A stretch of 64,000 nt of DNA, taken from positions 4,269 through 68,268 of the forward strand of contig JBFFNE010000005.1 in NCBI GenBank assembly GCA_041563315.1, read 5' to 3'. Shown here piece by piece: positions 17,222-26,268 of the stretch. Under the pieces are notes generated by a model. It saw only the letters and a list, made by a program, of their open reading frames with translations. It did no database searches and had not been told where the DNA came from. The stretch is from JBFEYJ01 sp041563315 (GTDB lineage Bacteria; Pseudomonadota; Gammaproteobacteria; Thiohalomonadales; Thiohalomonadaceae). Numbering within the stretch: the first letter of the stretch is position 1; the number at the start of each line of letters is the position of its first letter. The position numbers and the translations under genes are program-made.

Positions 17222-17608
17222 GAGATCTTAAGCAAGTTGGTGGCGAATCCTGATGTAAGCCCGCCAATAAAAAGAGGCCTAGAATGACCTGAGTAAGCTC
17301 AAACTTGGACAAAGCTTTGCGCACAGGCGTCCATCGCACGCAACACGAGCCATGGTGAACCTCCATGGGAGGCGCCAGATTGCTTAAGGGTATAGGCCTT
17401 ATGCAATGAGCGAGCACGGATAAGGGCAGTAAAGTGCGTGGCATGAATACTTGCAAGTGTTCCAAAGGGGTGAGCCCCTTCCCACAACGCCTGCGTGCGT
17501 GTCCGGCCGGGAACAGATAGCGGGAAACATGCCGTTCGACCCGGCATGCGGATTCGTTAACCAGACAGAGGAACCTTGCGGAAAGGATTAGAACAGCAGC
17601 GGAGAGGC
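17222..17608. other. Non-coding stretch of unknown nature
   Basis: There is no convincing gene. Short frames on the minus strand lack ribosome sites and family features. The part around 17340-17400 contains the near-palindrome CCTCCATGGGAGG, and 17500-17560 contains GCATGCCGGGTCGAACGGCATG-like inverted words. It may be the remnant of a mobile or decayed element, but I cannot name it. Confidence 0.4.
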
Positions 17609-18148
17609 TCAGTCATCATCCTCACGGCGATAGTCACCTTCCAGGGTACGGGACCCCCGGCTCTCTCCACTGTCGGAACCTCTAGGTCCAGGACCGCGCG
17701 GCATACGGGTAATGATGCCACGTTCAATCACCGCAAGAATCATCCACCGCCGCAAAGCCGGGATCAGGCCGAGAAACCCGATAACATCGGTGAAAAAGCC
17801 CGGCGTCAGCAACATCACTCCACTGATCATGAGCACCACCCCTTCAAGCATCGCCTCCGCGGGCAATTCTCCGCGAGCCAGGGCGCGTTGCGCCTTTCCA
17901 ATGGTGTAGATCCCCTGGTGGCGCAACAACAGCACGCCAAGCATAGCGGTGAACACCACCATAAAGACCGTTGGAAGAGCGCCAATAATGCCCCCTACCT
18001 TAATCAGCAGATAGATCTCAAGCAGAGGAACGAGAAGAAACAGAACGAAGAAAATTCGAAACAAGGTTCTAGCCAGTATTAGGTAAAGATAGGTAGTATA
18101 ACGTTTCGTGGCCGCTGAAATAAGCGCAACCATAGCATTCGATGACAA
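17609..18148 (-). CDS. fxsA: FxsA-family inner-membrane protein
   Basis: The 179-residue membrane protein has the FxsA pattern: FFVLFLLVPLLEIYLLIKVGG, then LLLRHQGIYTIGKAQRALARGELPAEAMLEGVVLMISGVMLLTPGFFTDVIGFLGLIP and a charged tail ending in acidic residues. In E. coli FxsA overproduction relieves phage T7 exclusion by F plasmid PifA; its normal task is unknown. FxsA proteins usually begin close to LFRIFF, so the first 28 residues here may be spurious, and translation may begin at the TTG near 18064. The gene neighbours groESL, cutA and dsbD as in many gammaproteobacteria. Confidence 0.88.
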   Translation of the reverse strand: MSSNAMVALISAATKRYTTYLYLILARTLFRIFFVLFLLVPLLEIYLLIKVGGIIGALPTVFMVVFTAMLGVLLLRHQGIYTIGKAQRALARGELPAEAMLEGVVLMISGVMLLTPGFFTDVIGFLGLIPALRRWMILAVIERGIITRMPRGPGPRGSDSGESRGSRTLEGDYRREDDD

Positions 18149-18205
18149 AGTGGCACTACAGCCTCTAAAAACCTGACCCTACTTCATCGAGAGTCCCGTC
18201 AGTTT

Positions 18206-18529
18206 ATGGATTATAGACTTGCCATAACCACCTGCCCAAATATGGAAGTTGCCGACGCCATTGCCTCTGCGCTGGTGACTGAGCAGCTGGCGGCCTGTGT
18301 CAACATCCTGCCAGGGGCCTGCTCGGTGTATGAATGGCAGGGCCGACTGAACAGAGACCAGGAGATGGTATTGCTGCTCAAAACCCGCAGCGACCGACTC
18401 ACAGCACTCGAGGTTCGCTTGCTCGAACTTCATCCCTATGAACTCCCAGAGCTCATTGTGGTCCCTGTGTTGGGGGGCTTGGCTCCCTACCTGTCGTGGA
18501 TCGAGACTCAACTGGATAAGAACAAATGA
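18206..18529 (+). CDS. cutA: Divalent-cation tolerance protein CutA
   Basis: The 107-residue trimeric cytoplasmic protein is linked to copper tolerance in E. coli. Signature segments are TTCPNMEVADAIASALVTEQLAACVNILPG, SVYEWQGRLNRDQEMVLLLKT and LHPYELPELIVVPV. Length is normal. Its stop codon overlaps the dsbD start (ATGA), so the two are translationally coupled, as in other gammaproteobacteria. It is divergent from fxsA. Confidence 0.96.
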   Translation: MDYRLAITTCPNMEVADAIASALVTEQLAACVNILPGACSVYEWQGRLNRDQEMVLLLKTRSDRLTALEVRLLELHPYELPELIVVPVLGGLAPYLSWIETQLDKNK

Positions 18530-20763
18530 AGAAAATCATAATTGCACTGCTCGCCCTGTTTCTCTCCTTCACCGCCTTCGCCCAAGAGGAGGATGAGCTG
18601 CTGGAGCCGGAGAAGGCCTTCGCCCTGACGGTCACTGCCCTGGATGCAGACACCATCGAGGCACGCTGGGACATCGCGGCGGGTTACTATCTCTATCGCA
18701 GCAAGTTCAGTTTTAACAGTGATACCGAGGGTGTCACCCTCGGCGAGCCGCACTTCCCGGCCGGCAAGATCAAAAACGATGAATTTTTCGGTGAGGTCGA
18801 GATCTACCGAGGCACGGTTGCCGTTACCATTCCGGTTAAGTATACCGCCAGCGCTCCCACCACCTTCTCCCTCACGGCCAAATCCCAAGGCTGTGCCGAT
18901 ATCGGCGTCTGTTATCCTCCACAACGCCAGAGCCGCGAGGTCACCCTGGCTGGCGCGCAGGAAGCCGCCCCACTCGCAGCACTCCCCGGCCTGGACCCCG
19001 GTTTCCTTGATGACAATAGTGCTGGAGAGGTGCTCGAACCGGATCAGGCCTTCCGCTTCGATGCCATCGTCGAGGACGGCAACACCATACTGATCCGTTG
19101 GGATATCACCCCTGGTCATTACCTCTACAAAGACAAATTCAGCTTTACCCTGACTCAAGCCGACGGGATCAGCCTCGACCAAGTACCACTTCCCAAGGGT
19201 GAAGAAAAAGATGACGAGTTCTTCGGCCGCATCGAGGTTTATCACGACCCCGTTGAGGTACGCGTGCCGCTTCTACGCGAGAATCTTGAAGCGACCGAAA
19301 TCACCCTGTTGGCCCGTTATCAGGGCTGTGCCGAGATTGGTATCTGCTACCCGCCACAGAAGAAATCGATAACACTCGCTCTCCCGGCGGGCACCGCAGG
19401 TGCAGCGCCGGCAAGTCAAGCGTCCGCCCCTGCCGCGGCCACACTTGAGGCCCCCCTCTCCGAGCAGGACCAACTGGCCGCGGCACTGGCAGGCGGCAAT
19501 ACCGCCTGGACCATTTTGCTGTTCTTTGCCGCAGGACTGTTGCTGGCCTTTACGCCCTGCGTTTTTCCGATGATTCCGATCCTCTCCAGCATTATCGTCG
19601 GCCAAGGTGAGGCGATCACCACCCGCAAAGCCTTTGTGCTCTCGTTGACCTATGTGCTGGCCATGGCCGCCACCTATACCGTTGCCGGGGTGATCGCCGG
19701 CCTGTTCGGCGCCAATCTGCAAGCGGCATTCCAGAACCCGTGGATCCTCGTCAGCTTTGCCACCGTATTCGTGGCCCTATCCTTTTCCATGTTTGGCTTC
19801 TACGAGCTCCAGCTACCCTCGGCACTGCAGAGCAAACTGACCGAGGTGAGCAACAAGCAGGAGGGCGGTACCCTCACAGGCGTGGCCATTATGGGTCTTC
19901 TCTCGGCGCTCATTGTCGGCCCCTGTGTCGCCCCGCCGCTGATGGGAGCACTGATCTATATCGGCCAGACCGGCGATCCATGGCTCGGTGGGGCAGCCCT
20001 CTTTGCCCTCTCCCTTGGCATGGGCGCGCCACTGGTAGCCATCGGCACGGCTGGCGGCAAATACCTACCCCGGGCCGGAGGCTGGATGGACGCCGTCAAA
20101 GCAGTCTTCGGCGTACTGCTACTGGCCGTGGCGATCTGGATGCTCGAGCGCATCCTGCCTGCCTCTGTCACTCTGCTGTTGTGGGCGCTGTTGCTGATTA
20201 TCTCCGCCGTCTACATGGGTTCGCTGGATGCTATCAAGGAGGGCGCCTCGGGCTGGCGCAAGCTATGGAAAGGACTTGGCCTGGTGCTGCTGCTACAGGG
20301 CGCTGTGATGCTTGTCGGCCTGGCCGCCGGCAACACCGATCCGCTGCAACCGCTCAAGGGCATCGGCTTTGGCGGGGGAGCGACGCAACAGGCGCATCTC
20401 AGTTTCAAAACCATAAAGACGGTTGATGACCTGGAGCGCGAGGTGGCCGCGGCGAGCGCTGCAGGCATGCCGGTAATGCTCGATTTTTATGCCGACTGGT
20501 GTGTCTCCTGCAAGGAGTTCGAGAAATACACTTTCTCCGATCCACAGGTAATCGCCGCTTTGGGTAATGCTGTTGCGCTGCAGGCTGACGTGACCGCCAA
20601 TGATGATGCCGACCAGGCTCTGCTCAAGCGGTTCAAGCTCATCGGCCCTCCCGGCATCGTCTTCTATGATGTAGACGGTAATGAGCTCAGCAATTTCCGG
20701 CTCGTCGGGTTTCTGCCAGCCGAGGAGTTTGCCTCCCACGTGCGTCGTGCCCTCCAGCGCTAA
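18526..20763 (+). CDS. dsbD: Thiol:disulfide interchange protein DsbD with a doubled N-terminal domain
   Basis: DsbD carries electrons from cytoplasmic thioredoxin across the inner membrane to periplasmic thiol proteins. The 745-residue protein is longer than the usual 560-600. After a signal peptide (about 1-19), two DsbD-alpha-type domains follow each other: one ending QGCADIGVCYPPQ (Cys123, Cys129) and one ending QGCAEIGICYPPQ (Cys268, Cys274). The eight-helix membrane part carries TPCVFPM (Cys345) and GPCVAPP (Cys467). The C-terminal thioredoxin-like domain has DWCVSCKEFE (Cys659, Cys662). All expected redox cysteines are present, plus the extra pair. Coupled to cutA. An antisense frame is a shadow. 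Confidence 0.95.
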   Translation: MKKIIIALLALFLSFTAFAQEEDELLEPEKAFALTVTALDADTIEARWDIAAGYYLYRSKFSFNSDTEGVTLGEPHFPAGKIKNDEFFGEVEIYRGTVAVTIPVKYTASAPTTFSLTAKSQGCADIGVCYPPQRQSREVTLAGAQEAAPLAALPGLDPGFLDDNSAGEVLEPDQAFRFDAIVEDGNTILIRWDITPGHYLYKDKFSFTLTQADGISLDQVPLPKGEEKDDEFFGRIEVYHDPVEVRVPLLRENLEATEITLLARYQGCAEIGICYPPQKKSITLALPAGTAGAAPASQASAPAAATLEAPLSEQDQLAAALAGGNTAWTILLFFAAGLLLAFTPCVFPMIPILSSIIVGQGEAITTRKAFVLSLTYVLAMAATYTVAGVIAGLFGANLQAAFQNPWILVSFATVFVALSFSMFGFYELQLPSALQSKLTEVSNKQEGGTLTGVAIMGLLSALIVGPCVAPPLMGALIYIGQTGDPWLGGAALFALSLGMGAPLVAIGTAGGKYLPRAGGWMDAVKAVFGVLLLAVAIWMLERILPASVTLLLWALLLIISAVYMGSLDAIKEGASGWRKLWKGLGLVLLLQGAVMLVGLAAGNTDPLQPLKGIGFGGGATQQAHLSFKTIKTVDDLEREVAAASAAGMPVMLDFYADWCVSCKEFEKYTFSDPQVIAALGNAVALQADVTANDDADQALLKRFKLIGPPGIVFYDVDGNELSNFRLVGFLPAEEFASHVRRALQR

Positions 20764-21067
20764 TACCAGCCACAACATCCTGGGCCGGGATTTCCGGTCC
20801 AGGTATATCGAGTTCCCCTCCTCCCCATAACGGATTTATCTTCCGCTTTGTGAACAGCGTCACATCACGAATAGAGTGAAACTTGCGATTATCTGCACTG
20901 AACACGCAGGTAAATGGGTTTTCTGGACATATTCACTACCTTGATGCAAAATGGCGCCCCTTGCAGATGGTAGCTATAGCGTAAAAATAACAAAATGCCG
21001 GAAAATGCCGGAAAATCATGCTATCTTCTTAGAAAACCTGTCTCCATAGACAACACTGGATCGCAAC
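20764..21067. other. Intergenic region dsbD-aroQ
   Basis: No gene is seen. AAAATGCCGG occurs twice in direct tandem at 20992-21011, shortly before the aroQ leader. A promoter for the aroQ-accB-accC group probably lies here, but no clear -35/-10 pair stands out. Confidence 0.45.
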
Positions 21068-21508
21068 ATGGCCAAACTGTTGGTGCTTAACGGCCCGAAC
21101 CTCAACCTGCTGGGCAACCGGGAGCCTGGGCACTACGGTACCGACACCCTGGCCAACATCAGTGCACGCCTGATACAACAGGCGGAAACGGCAGGGCATA
21201 GCCTGGAATGCTTCCAAAGCAATGCAGAACATGAACTGGTGAACCGCATCCACCAGGCACGGGAAGAAGGCGTCAGCGGGATCATCATCAATCCCGCCGC
21301 ATTTACCCACACCAGCATCGCCCTGCGTGATGCCCTTGTCGGGGTCGCCATTCCGTTTATCGAAGTACATCTGTCGAACGTGCACGCCCGCGAAGCGTTC
21401 CGAAGACACTCCTACTTCTCAGAAATTGCCATCGGCGTGATAAGCGGCCTCGGCGCCCAAGGTTACGAATTTGCACTGGCGGCGACAATTCGCCGCCTCT
21501 CCGAATAA
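21068..21508 (+). CDS. aroQ: Type II 3-dehydroquinate dehydratase
   Basis: The 146-residue cytoplasmic enzyme of the shikimate pathway turns 3-dehydroquinate into 3-dehydroshikimate. Family motifs are LVLNGPNLNLLGNREPGHYG (catalytic Arg and Tyr region), SNAEHELVNRIHQA, IIINPAAFTHTSIALRDAL (catalytic His of the family) and FIEVHLSNVHAREAFRRHSY. Length is normal for the dodecameric type II enzyme. The aroQ-accB-accC order is common in gammaproteobacteria. Confidence 0.98.
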   Translation: MAKLLVLNGPNLNLLGNREPGHYGTDTLANISARLIQQAETAGHSLECFQSNAEHELVNRIHQAREEGVSGIIINPAAFTHTSIALRDALVGVAIPFIEVHLSNVHAREAFRRHSYFSEIAIGVISGLGAQGYEFALAATIRRLSE

Positions 21509-21539
21509 CGCACACCATAAAAAACAGGTCTTAAGTACA

Positions 21540-21986
21540 ATGGATATTCGCAAGGTCAAAAAACTTATCGAACTGCTGGAAGAGTCCGGGATCGCGGAAA
21601 TAGAGATCCACGAGGGCGAAGAGTCGGTTCGCATCAGCCGCGCCAGCCAGAACACGGCTCCCGTTTACGCTGCCCCGGCTCCGGTAGCCGCCGCACCGGC
21701 AGCAGCTCCTGCAGCGACAGCCGCTGAAGAGAGTGGCAGCGCGCTCCCCAGCGGCCATCAAGTCACCTCTCCCATTGTCGGAACCCTCTATCGTTCCCCC
21801 TCCCCCACCGCAAAGGCGTTTGTGGAGGTAGGCAGCAGCGTCAATGTAGGCGATACCCTCTGCATCATTGAAGCGATGAAGATCATGAATCAGATCGAGG
21901 CCGACAAGGCTGGCGTGATCAAGGCCATCCTCGCGGAAAATGGTGAGCCGGTAGAATTCGGGCAGCCGCTCTTCATCATCGAATGA
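21540..21986 (+). CDS. accB: Biotin carboxyl carrier protein of acetyl-CoA carboxylase
   Basis: The 148-residue carrier holds biotin and shuttles carboxyl groups during malonyl-CoA synthesis. The start is the ATG at 21540 (MDIRKVKKLIELLEESG), the family N-terminus. An Ala/Pro-rich linker (residues about 40-65) leads to the biotinyl domain, where EAMKIMNQIEADKAG supplies the biotinylated Lys. It lies 31 bases behind aroQ and just ahead of accC. Confidence 0.97.
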   Translation: MDIRKVKKLIELLEESGIAEIEIHEGEESVRISRASQNTAPVYAAPAPVAAAPAAAPAATAAEESGSALPSGHQVTSPIVGTLYRSPSPTAKAFVEVGSSVNVGDTLCIIEAMKIMNQIEADKAGVIKAILAENGEPVEFGQPLFIIE

Positions 21987-22015
21987 TTTCACTCAGAACA
22001 ACAGCTGAAAATCCT

Positions 22016-23356
22016 ATGTTTGACAAGATAGTTATTGCTAACCGGGGCGAGATTGCCCTGCGTATCCTTCGCGCTTGCCGTGAGCTGGGCGTCAAGACGG
22101 TCGCTGTGCACTCTGCCGCAGACCGAGACCTCAAACACGTGCGCCTCGCGGATGAATCGGTGTGCATCGGCCCGGCCTCCTCGACCGAAAGCTACCTCAA
22201 TGTCCCGGCCCTCATCAGCGCGGCGGAAGTGACCGATGCGGTCGCCATCCATCCCGGCTATGGTTTCCTCTCCGAGAATGCCGATTTTGCCGAACGCGTG
22301 GAGGAAAGCGGCTTCGTCTTCATCGGCCCAAAGCCCGAGACCATTCGCCTGATGGGCGACAAGGTCTGTGCCATTGAGGCGATGAAAAAAGCCGGCGTGC
22401 CCACGGTACCCGGCTCTGACGGTCCACTCAGCGATGACCCGGATACCAATTTGCGCATGGGCCGCCAGATCGGCTACCCGGTGATCATCAAGGCCGCCGG
22501 CGGCGGTGGCGGACGTGGCATGCGCGTGGTTCACAGCGAAGCGCACCTCCTTAACGCCATCTCCCTGACCAAGAACGAGGCCGGTGCCGCCTTCGGTAAT
22601 GACATGGTCTACATGGAGAAGTTTCTGGAGAATCCTCGCCATGTGGAGATTCAGATTCTCGCTGACACCCACGGCAACGCGATTCACCTCGGTGAGCGCG
22701 ACTGCTCCATGCAGCGTCGCCATCAGAAGGTCATCGAGGAGGCACCGGCACCTGGTATCAGCGAAGAACTGCGCCAGCAGATTGGGCGACGCTGTGCCCA
22801 GGCTTGTGTCGACATCGGCTACCGAGGCGCCGGTACCTTCGAGTTCCTGTATGAAGATGGCGAGTTCTATTTCATTGAAATGAACACTCGCGTCCAGGTC
22901 GAACACCCCGTTACAGAAATGGTCACCGGCGTCGACATCGTGCGCGAGCAGATCCTGATCGCTGCAGGCGAGAAACTCGGCTACTGCCAGGACGACATCC
23001 GCATCAACGGTCATGCCATCGAGTGCCGTATCAATGCCGAGGATCCGGAGACTTTCATGCCCTCTCCCGGCACTATCAACCGTGCTCACATGCCCGGTGG
23101 ACCTGGAGTGCGTGTCGATTCGCACATCTACAACGGCTACAAGGTACCACCCTACTACGACTCGATGATAGGCAAGCTCATCACCCACGGTCCAACCCGG
23201 GAAATCGCCCTGGCGCGAATGCGCACAGCGCTGAATGAGACTATCATCGATGGCATCAAAACCAATATCCAGCTTCATCAGAAGCTGATTGAGGATGCCG
23301 GTTTCCAGGCCGGTGGCACCAATATCCACTACCTGGAGAAGAAACTCGGGTTGTAA
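22016..23356 (+). CDS. accC: Biotin carboxylase subunit of acetyl-CoA carboxylase
   Basis: The 446-residue ATP-grasp enzyme carboxylates the biotin on AccB using bicarbonate and ATP. It begins MFDKIVIANRGEIALRILRA. The Gly-rich ATP loop KAAGGGGGRGMR, ERDCSMQRRHQKVIEEAP, FIEMNTRVQVEHPVTEMVTG and the C-terminal PPYYDSMIGKLI are present. The ATG at 22016 gives the family N-terminus; an in-frame ATG 33 bases upstream would add unrelated residues. It is 29 bases behind accB and normal in length. Confidence 0.98.
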   Translation: MFDKIVIANRGEIALRILRACRELGVKTVAVHSAADRDLKHVRLADESVCIGPASSTESYLNVPALISAAEVTDAVAIHPGYGFLSENADFAERVEESGFVFIGPKPETIRLMGDKVCAIEAMKKAGVPTVPGSDGPLSDDPDTNLRMGRQIGYPVIIKAAGGGGGRGMRVVHSEAHLLNAISLTKNEAGAAFGNDMVYMEKFLENPRHVEIQILADTHGNAIHLGERDCSMQRRHQKVIEEAPAPGISEELRQQIGRRCAQACVDIGYRGAGTFEFLYEDGEFYFIEMNTRVQVEHPVTEMVTGVDIVREQILIAAGEKLGYCQDDIRINGHAIECRINAEDPETFMPSPGTINRAHMPGGPGVRVDSHIYNGYKVPPYYDSMIGKLITHGPTREIALARMRTALNETIIDGIKTNIQLHQKLIEDAGFQAGGTNIHYLEKKLGL

Positions 23357-23488
23357 AGGCGGATACGAGAGGCGGGGAAAAAGAGGCGGGGGTTAGGGCT
23401 TCGCTCTGCTCGCGGGTAAATTGAGACCGTACGCGCAGCCCCCTCCTCCCCTCGACTCTCGCTCATCTAATCTCGATACTGGTGTTAT

Positions 23489-24361
23489 ATGCCCTGGCTC
23501 CAACTCACCATCTACTCCACCAAAGAAAAAGCCGAAGCCCTTGCCGATCTCCTCTCCGAAGCAGGCGCCTCCGCTGTAACCATGCAGGATGCAGCGGACC
23601 AACCGTTGTACGAACCTCCGCCGGGGGCAACGCCACTGTGGCAACTGACCAACGTGGTAGGACTGTTTGCTGAGGGTACCGACAGCGAGGCGCTACTGCA
23701 GCATCTGAAGACACAATGGCAAGACGAGTTCCCCGATTACCGCAGTGAGGTTCTTGAGGACCAGGACTGGGAACGGGCGTGGATGGATGATTTCAAACCC
23801 ATGCGCTTTGGCGAACGGCTATGGATAGTGCCTAGCTGGCATGAACCGCCGGCGGGCGATACGGTCAATATCCTGCTCGACCCGGGACTGGCCTTCGGCA
23901 CCGGCACCCACCCGACCACTCGGCTCTGCCTGGAGTGGCTGGACGGTCACGATATCAAAGGCAAGACGGTGATCGATTACGGTTGTGGCTCGGGGATCCT
24001 TGCGCTGGCGGCAGCACTGCTCGGCGCTGCCTCGGTGATGGGAGTCGACAACGACCCGCAAGCTCTCATCGCCACCCTGGACAATGCCCAGCGCAACGGT
24101 GTGAGCATACAGGTCTATCTCCCCAAGGAGGCACCGACAGAGCCTGCCGACATTCTGCTCGCCAATATCCTTGCCGGCCCGCTAATCGAGCTGGCGCCTC
24201 ACCTTGCCGGAATGGTCAAGGCTGGGGGAGCCATCGCCCTCTCTGGCATCCTGCCTGAACAGGCTGACAGCGTCTCTAATGCTTACAGCGAGTGGTTTAG
24301 CATGCAGCCGGCGGTGGAGCACGATGGATGGATACGGCTCGAAGGGCACAAACCTGCATAA
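23489..24361 (+). CDS. prmA: Ribosomal protein L11 methyltransferase
   Basis: The 290-residue SAM-dependent enzyme trimethylates ribosomal protein L11. The N-terminal substrate-recognition domain (MPWLQLTIYSTKEKAEALADLLSEAGA) is followed by the hinge and the methyltransferase domain with LAFGTGTHPTTRLCLEWL, VIDYGCGSGILALAA (SAM loop) and DILLANILAGPLIELAP. Length is normal. It follows accC as in many gammaproteobacteria, after a 132-base gap with a G-rich and a matching C-rich run. Confidence 0.97.
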   Translation: MPWLQLTIYSTKEKAEALADLLSEAGASAVTMQDAADQPLYEPPPGATPLWQLTNVVGLFAEGTDSEALLQHLKTQWQDEFPDYRSEVLEDQDWERAWMDDFKPMRFGERLWIVPSWHEPPAGDTVNILLDPGLAFGTGTHPTTRLCLEWLDGHDIKGKTVIDYGCGSGILALAAALLGAASVMGVDNDPQALIATLDNAQRNGVSIQVYLPKEAPTEPADILLANILAGPLIELAPHLAGMVKAGGAIALSGILPEQADSVSNAYSEWFSMQPAVEHDGWIRLEGHKPA

Positions 24362-24519
24362 AGGGTAGGAAACCGCAACATACGCGAAAAACCAGTCCGG
24401 ACTGCTCTACATTTAAAAACATCACCCATAAAGCTTGGATATGCCGTGAAAATAGGCTAGTTTGTTCGACTTTAGTTATAGCAGTCTCATCAACAACGGT
24501 CCCTAATCCCACCTCCCGT

Positions 24520-26100
24520 ATGTATACCCAATGTCCTGCATGCAAGACCGTCTTTCGCCTGCATTCCGACCAGCTCAATGCGGCTCGAGGACAGGTGCGA
24601 TGCAGCCGCTGTCACACCATCTTTAACGCCCGTGAAAACCTGTTCCGACACGCCGCCGGCGTCGAGGTTAATAAAAAAAACACCAACACCGCTGAACAGG
24701 AGAGAAGTCACCCAAACGACGCAAAAGCTTCTGTCACCTATGCTCCGCCCTCTCCCGGAAATCTCGTCGAGGGCGCTGATATCCCCTCGACTCCTGCCAC
24801 ACCGCCTGAATTGACGAATAAATCGGACTCAGCTGAAGAGGAAACCCTGCCCACAGTCTCTAAGCAAGAAGTCTCGCGAGACAAGACCGTTTCCGTAGTC
24901 TCACAAGAAGAGCGACCACAGGCGGTGGCGACATCCGACGCATTGCTCCCGCTCAATGACGGAAATCCAAACGGTAGCCAGCCAGCTAATGTTGACTTAC
25001 CGCCTGATGAACAGACGACAGAGAAACCGCTTCCTCAAACGGGGCGCGCAGCGGGCATAAAAAGTGCTTCGACCAAAGAGGACAGCACAGTCGACGACGG
25101 CCTGTTCTCGCTGTTCCACGAACAGCCTATCGAGCCCGATGCCGCCCTCCCCACAGAAGAGGATACCCTGCCACAGTTCAAACCGGATGAGCAGCCCACC
25201 GCCGAAGTCGAGGACGCGTTGTCTCTGACGCAGCCGCATGAATCAACAGAGGAAGAGGCGTCAGATCCCCCCCCCCTCTTCAAATTCGATAGTGCCATTA
25301 CCGAGCCACCCATCGCCACCGATACAGATACGGATACCTCGATCATCACCGACCAAGCGGAAACCCGGAAAAAGAAACGCCGCCCAGTTGCGCACCAACA
25401 TGAAGAGCTTGATCTCTTTGCCTGGAGTGAAACGCCACAGGAGGAGCAAAACGATGCCCTGCTCTTCCGCTACCTGCCTGAGGAGAGTATCGCCGTCGAA
25501 CTGATACCCGATCATGTCACGCCCAGCGCAGAGCCCGATACCACCGAGCGGAAAAAGGATAAGCCTCAAAAGCCCGCACAACCACATCCCGGCTATACCC
25601 TGCCGCTGGAGCAGGAACCCCTTCGGTCCAGCCTGCGTGGCACCTTGCTCTGGGGCATCGGCATTCTACTAATGCTGGCTGCACTGGCGCTGCAATATCT
25701 CTATTACCATCGTATAACACTGGCCGAAGAGCCGCGCCTGCGGCCGCTGTTAGCCCAGATGTGTCAGCTCACCGGCTGCCAGTTGCCGCCGCAGCGGGAT
25801 CTCACGCGCATCGAACTGGGCAAACACCTGGTTCAGGTCCACCCGCGTTATACAGAAAGCCTGCTGATCACCGCCACCCTGGTCAACCGCGCTGACTTCC
25901 CCCAGCCCTTTCCCATCGTCGAGGTGGTGATGACCGATCTGCAACAGAAACAGGTTGCACGCCGCCGTTTCCTCCCCCACGAATACCTTATCGGTGGTGA
26001 TGACGGCCGTATACTGGCCCCTCAAACGGAAGTCCCGCTGATGCTGGAGGTGCTCGACCCAGGCAAGAATGCTGTGGGCTTCGAGTTCAACTTCTACTGA
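24520..26100 (+). CDS. MJ0042-type zinc-finger and DUF3426 membrane protein
   Basis: The 526-residue protein starts at the ATG giving MYTQCPACKTVFRLHSDQL. Cys5, Cys8, Cys28 and Cys31 form the MJ0042 zinc-ribbon (CPAC and CSRC). A long, acidic, low-complexity middle (about residues 40-400) contains SLFHEQP and LDLFAWSETPQEE. A single membrane helix (about 435-455, LLWGIGILLMLAALALQYLYY) precedes a C-terminal DUF3426 domain with CQLTGCQLPPQRDL and FQFPIV-type beta strands, outside the cytoplasm. Such proteins commonly sit between prmA and dusB-fis; their function is unknown. The zinc-finger faces the cytoplasm by prediction. Confidence 0.88.
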   Translation: MYTQCPACKTVFRLHSDQLNAARGQVRCSRCHTIFNARENLFRHAAGVEVNKKNTNTAEQERSHPNDAKASVTYAPPSPGNLVEGADIPSTPATPPELTNKSDSAEEETLPTVSKQEVSRDKTVSVVSQEERPQAVATSDALLPLNDGNPNGSQPANVDLPPDEQTTEKPLPQTGRAAGIKSASTKEDSTVDDGLFSLFHEQPIEPDAALPTEEDTLPQFKPDEQPTAEVEDALSLTQPHESTEEEASDPPPLFKFDSAITEPPIATDTDTDTSIITDQAETRKKKRRPVAHQHEELDLFAWSETPQEEQNDALLFRYLPEESIAVELIPDHVTPSAEPDTTERKKDKPQKPAQPHPGYTLPLEQEPLRSSLRGTLLWGIGILLMLAALALQYLYYHRITLAEEPRLRPLLAQMCQLTGCQLPPQRDLTRIELGKHLVQVHPRYTESLLITATLVNRADFPQPFPIVEVVMTDLQQKQVARRRFLPHEYLIGGDDGRILAPQTEVPLMLEVLDPGKNAVGFEFNFY

Positions 26101-26268
26101 CAGGCGAGTACGCTTCGCACACGGTTCCTCTAACGCAAGCGCAACGAGCACCTGCCCTTGACTCCTCACCTTCGTATCTCTTCCCTGCCCCAAGACAAAC
26201 GGCGCTTTATACCGAAGGCGTAAGTCGGTATCATTACCGACCCCGGAAACACAAGCAGTACCCGCACC

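Noticed and set aside
17205..17547. Two minus-strand frames of about 82-86 codons
   Set aside because: They have no ribosome site, no family resemblance, and overlap the groESL promoter at one end.
17450..17600. Group II intron end
   Set aside because: Some words looked intron-like, but no domain V-type hairpin or reverse transcriptase was found.
21989..23329. 446-codon minus-strand frame
   Set aside because: It is antisense to accC.
23357..23488. G-rich and C-rich inverted runs between accC and prmA
   Set aside because: The pairing is imperfect and no T-run follows, so I did not call a terminator.
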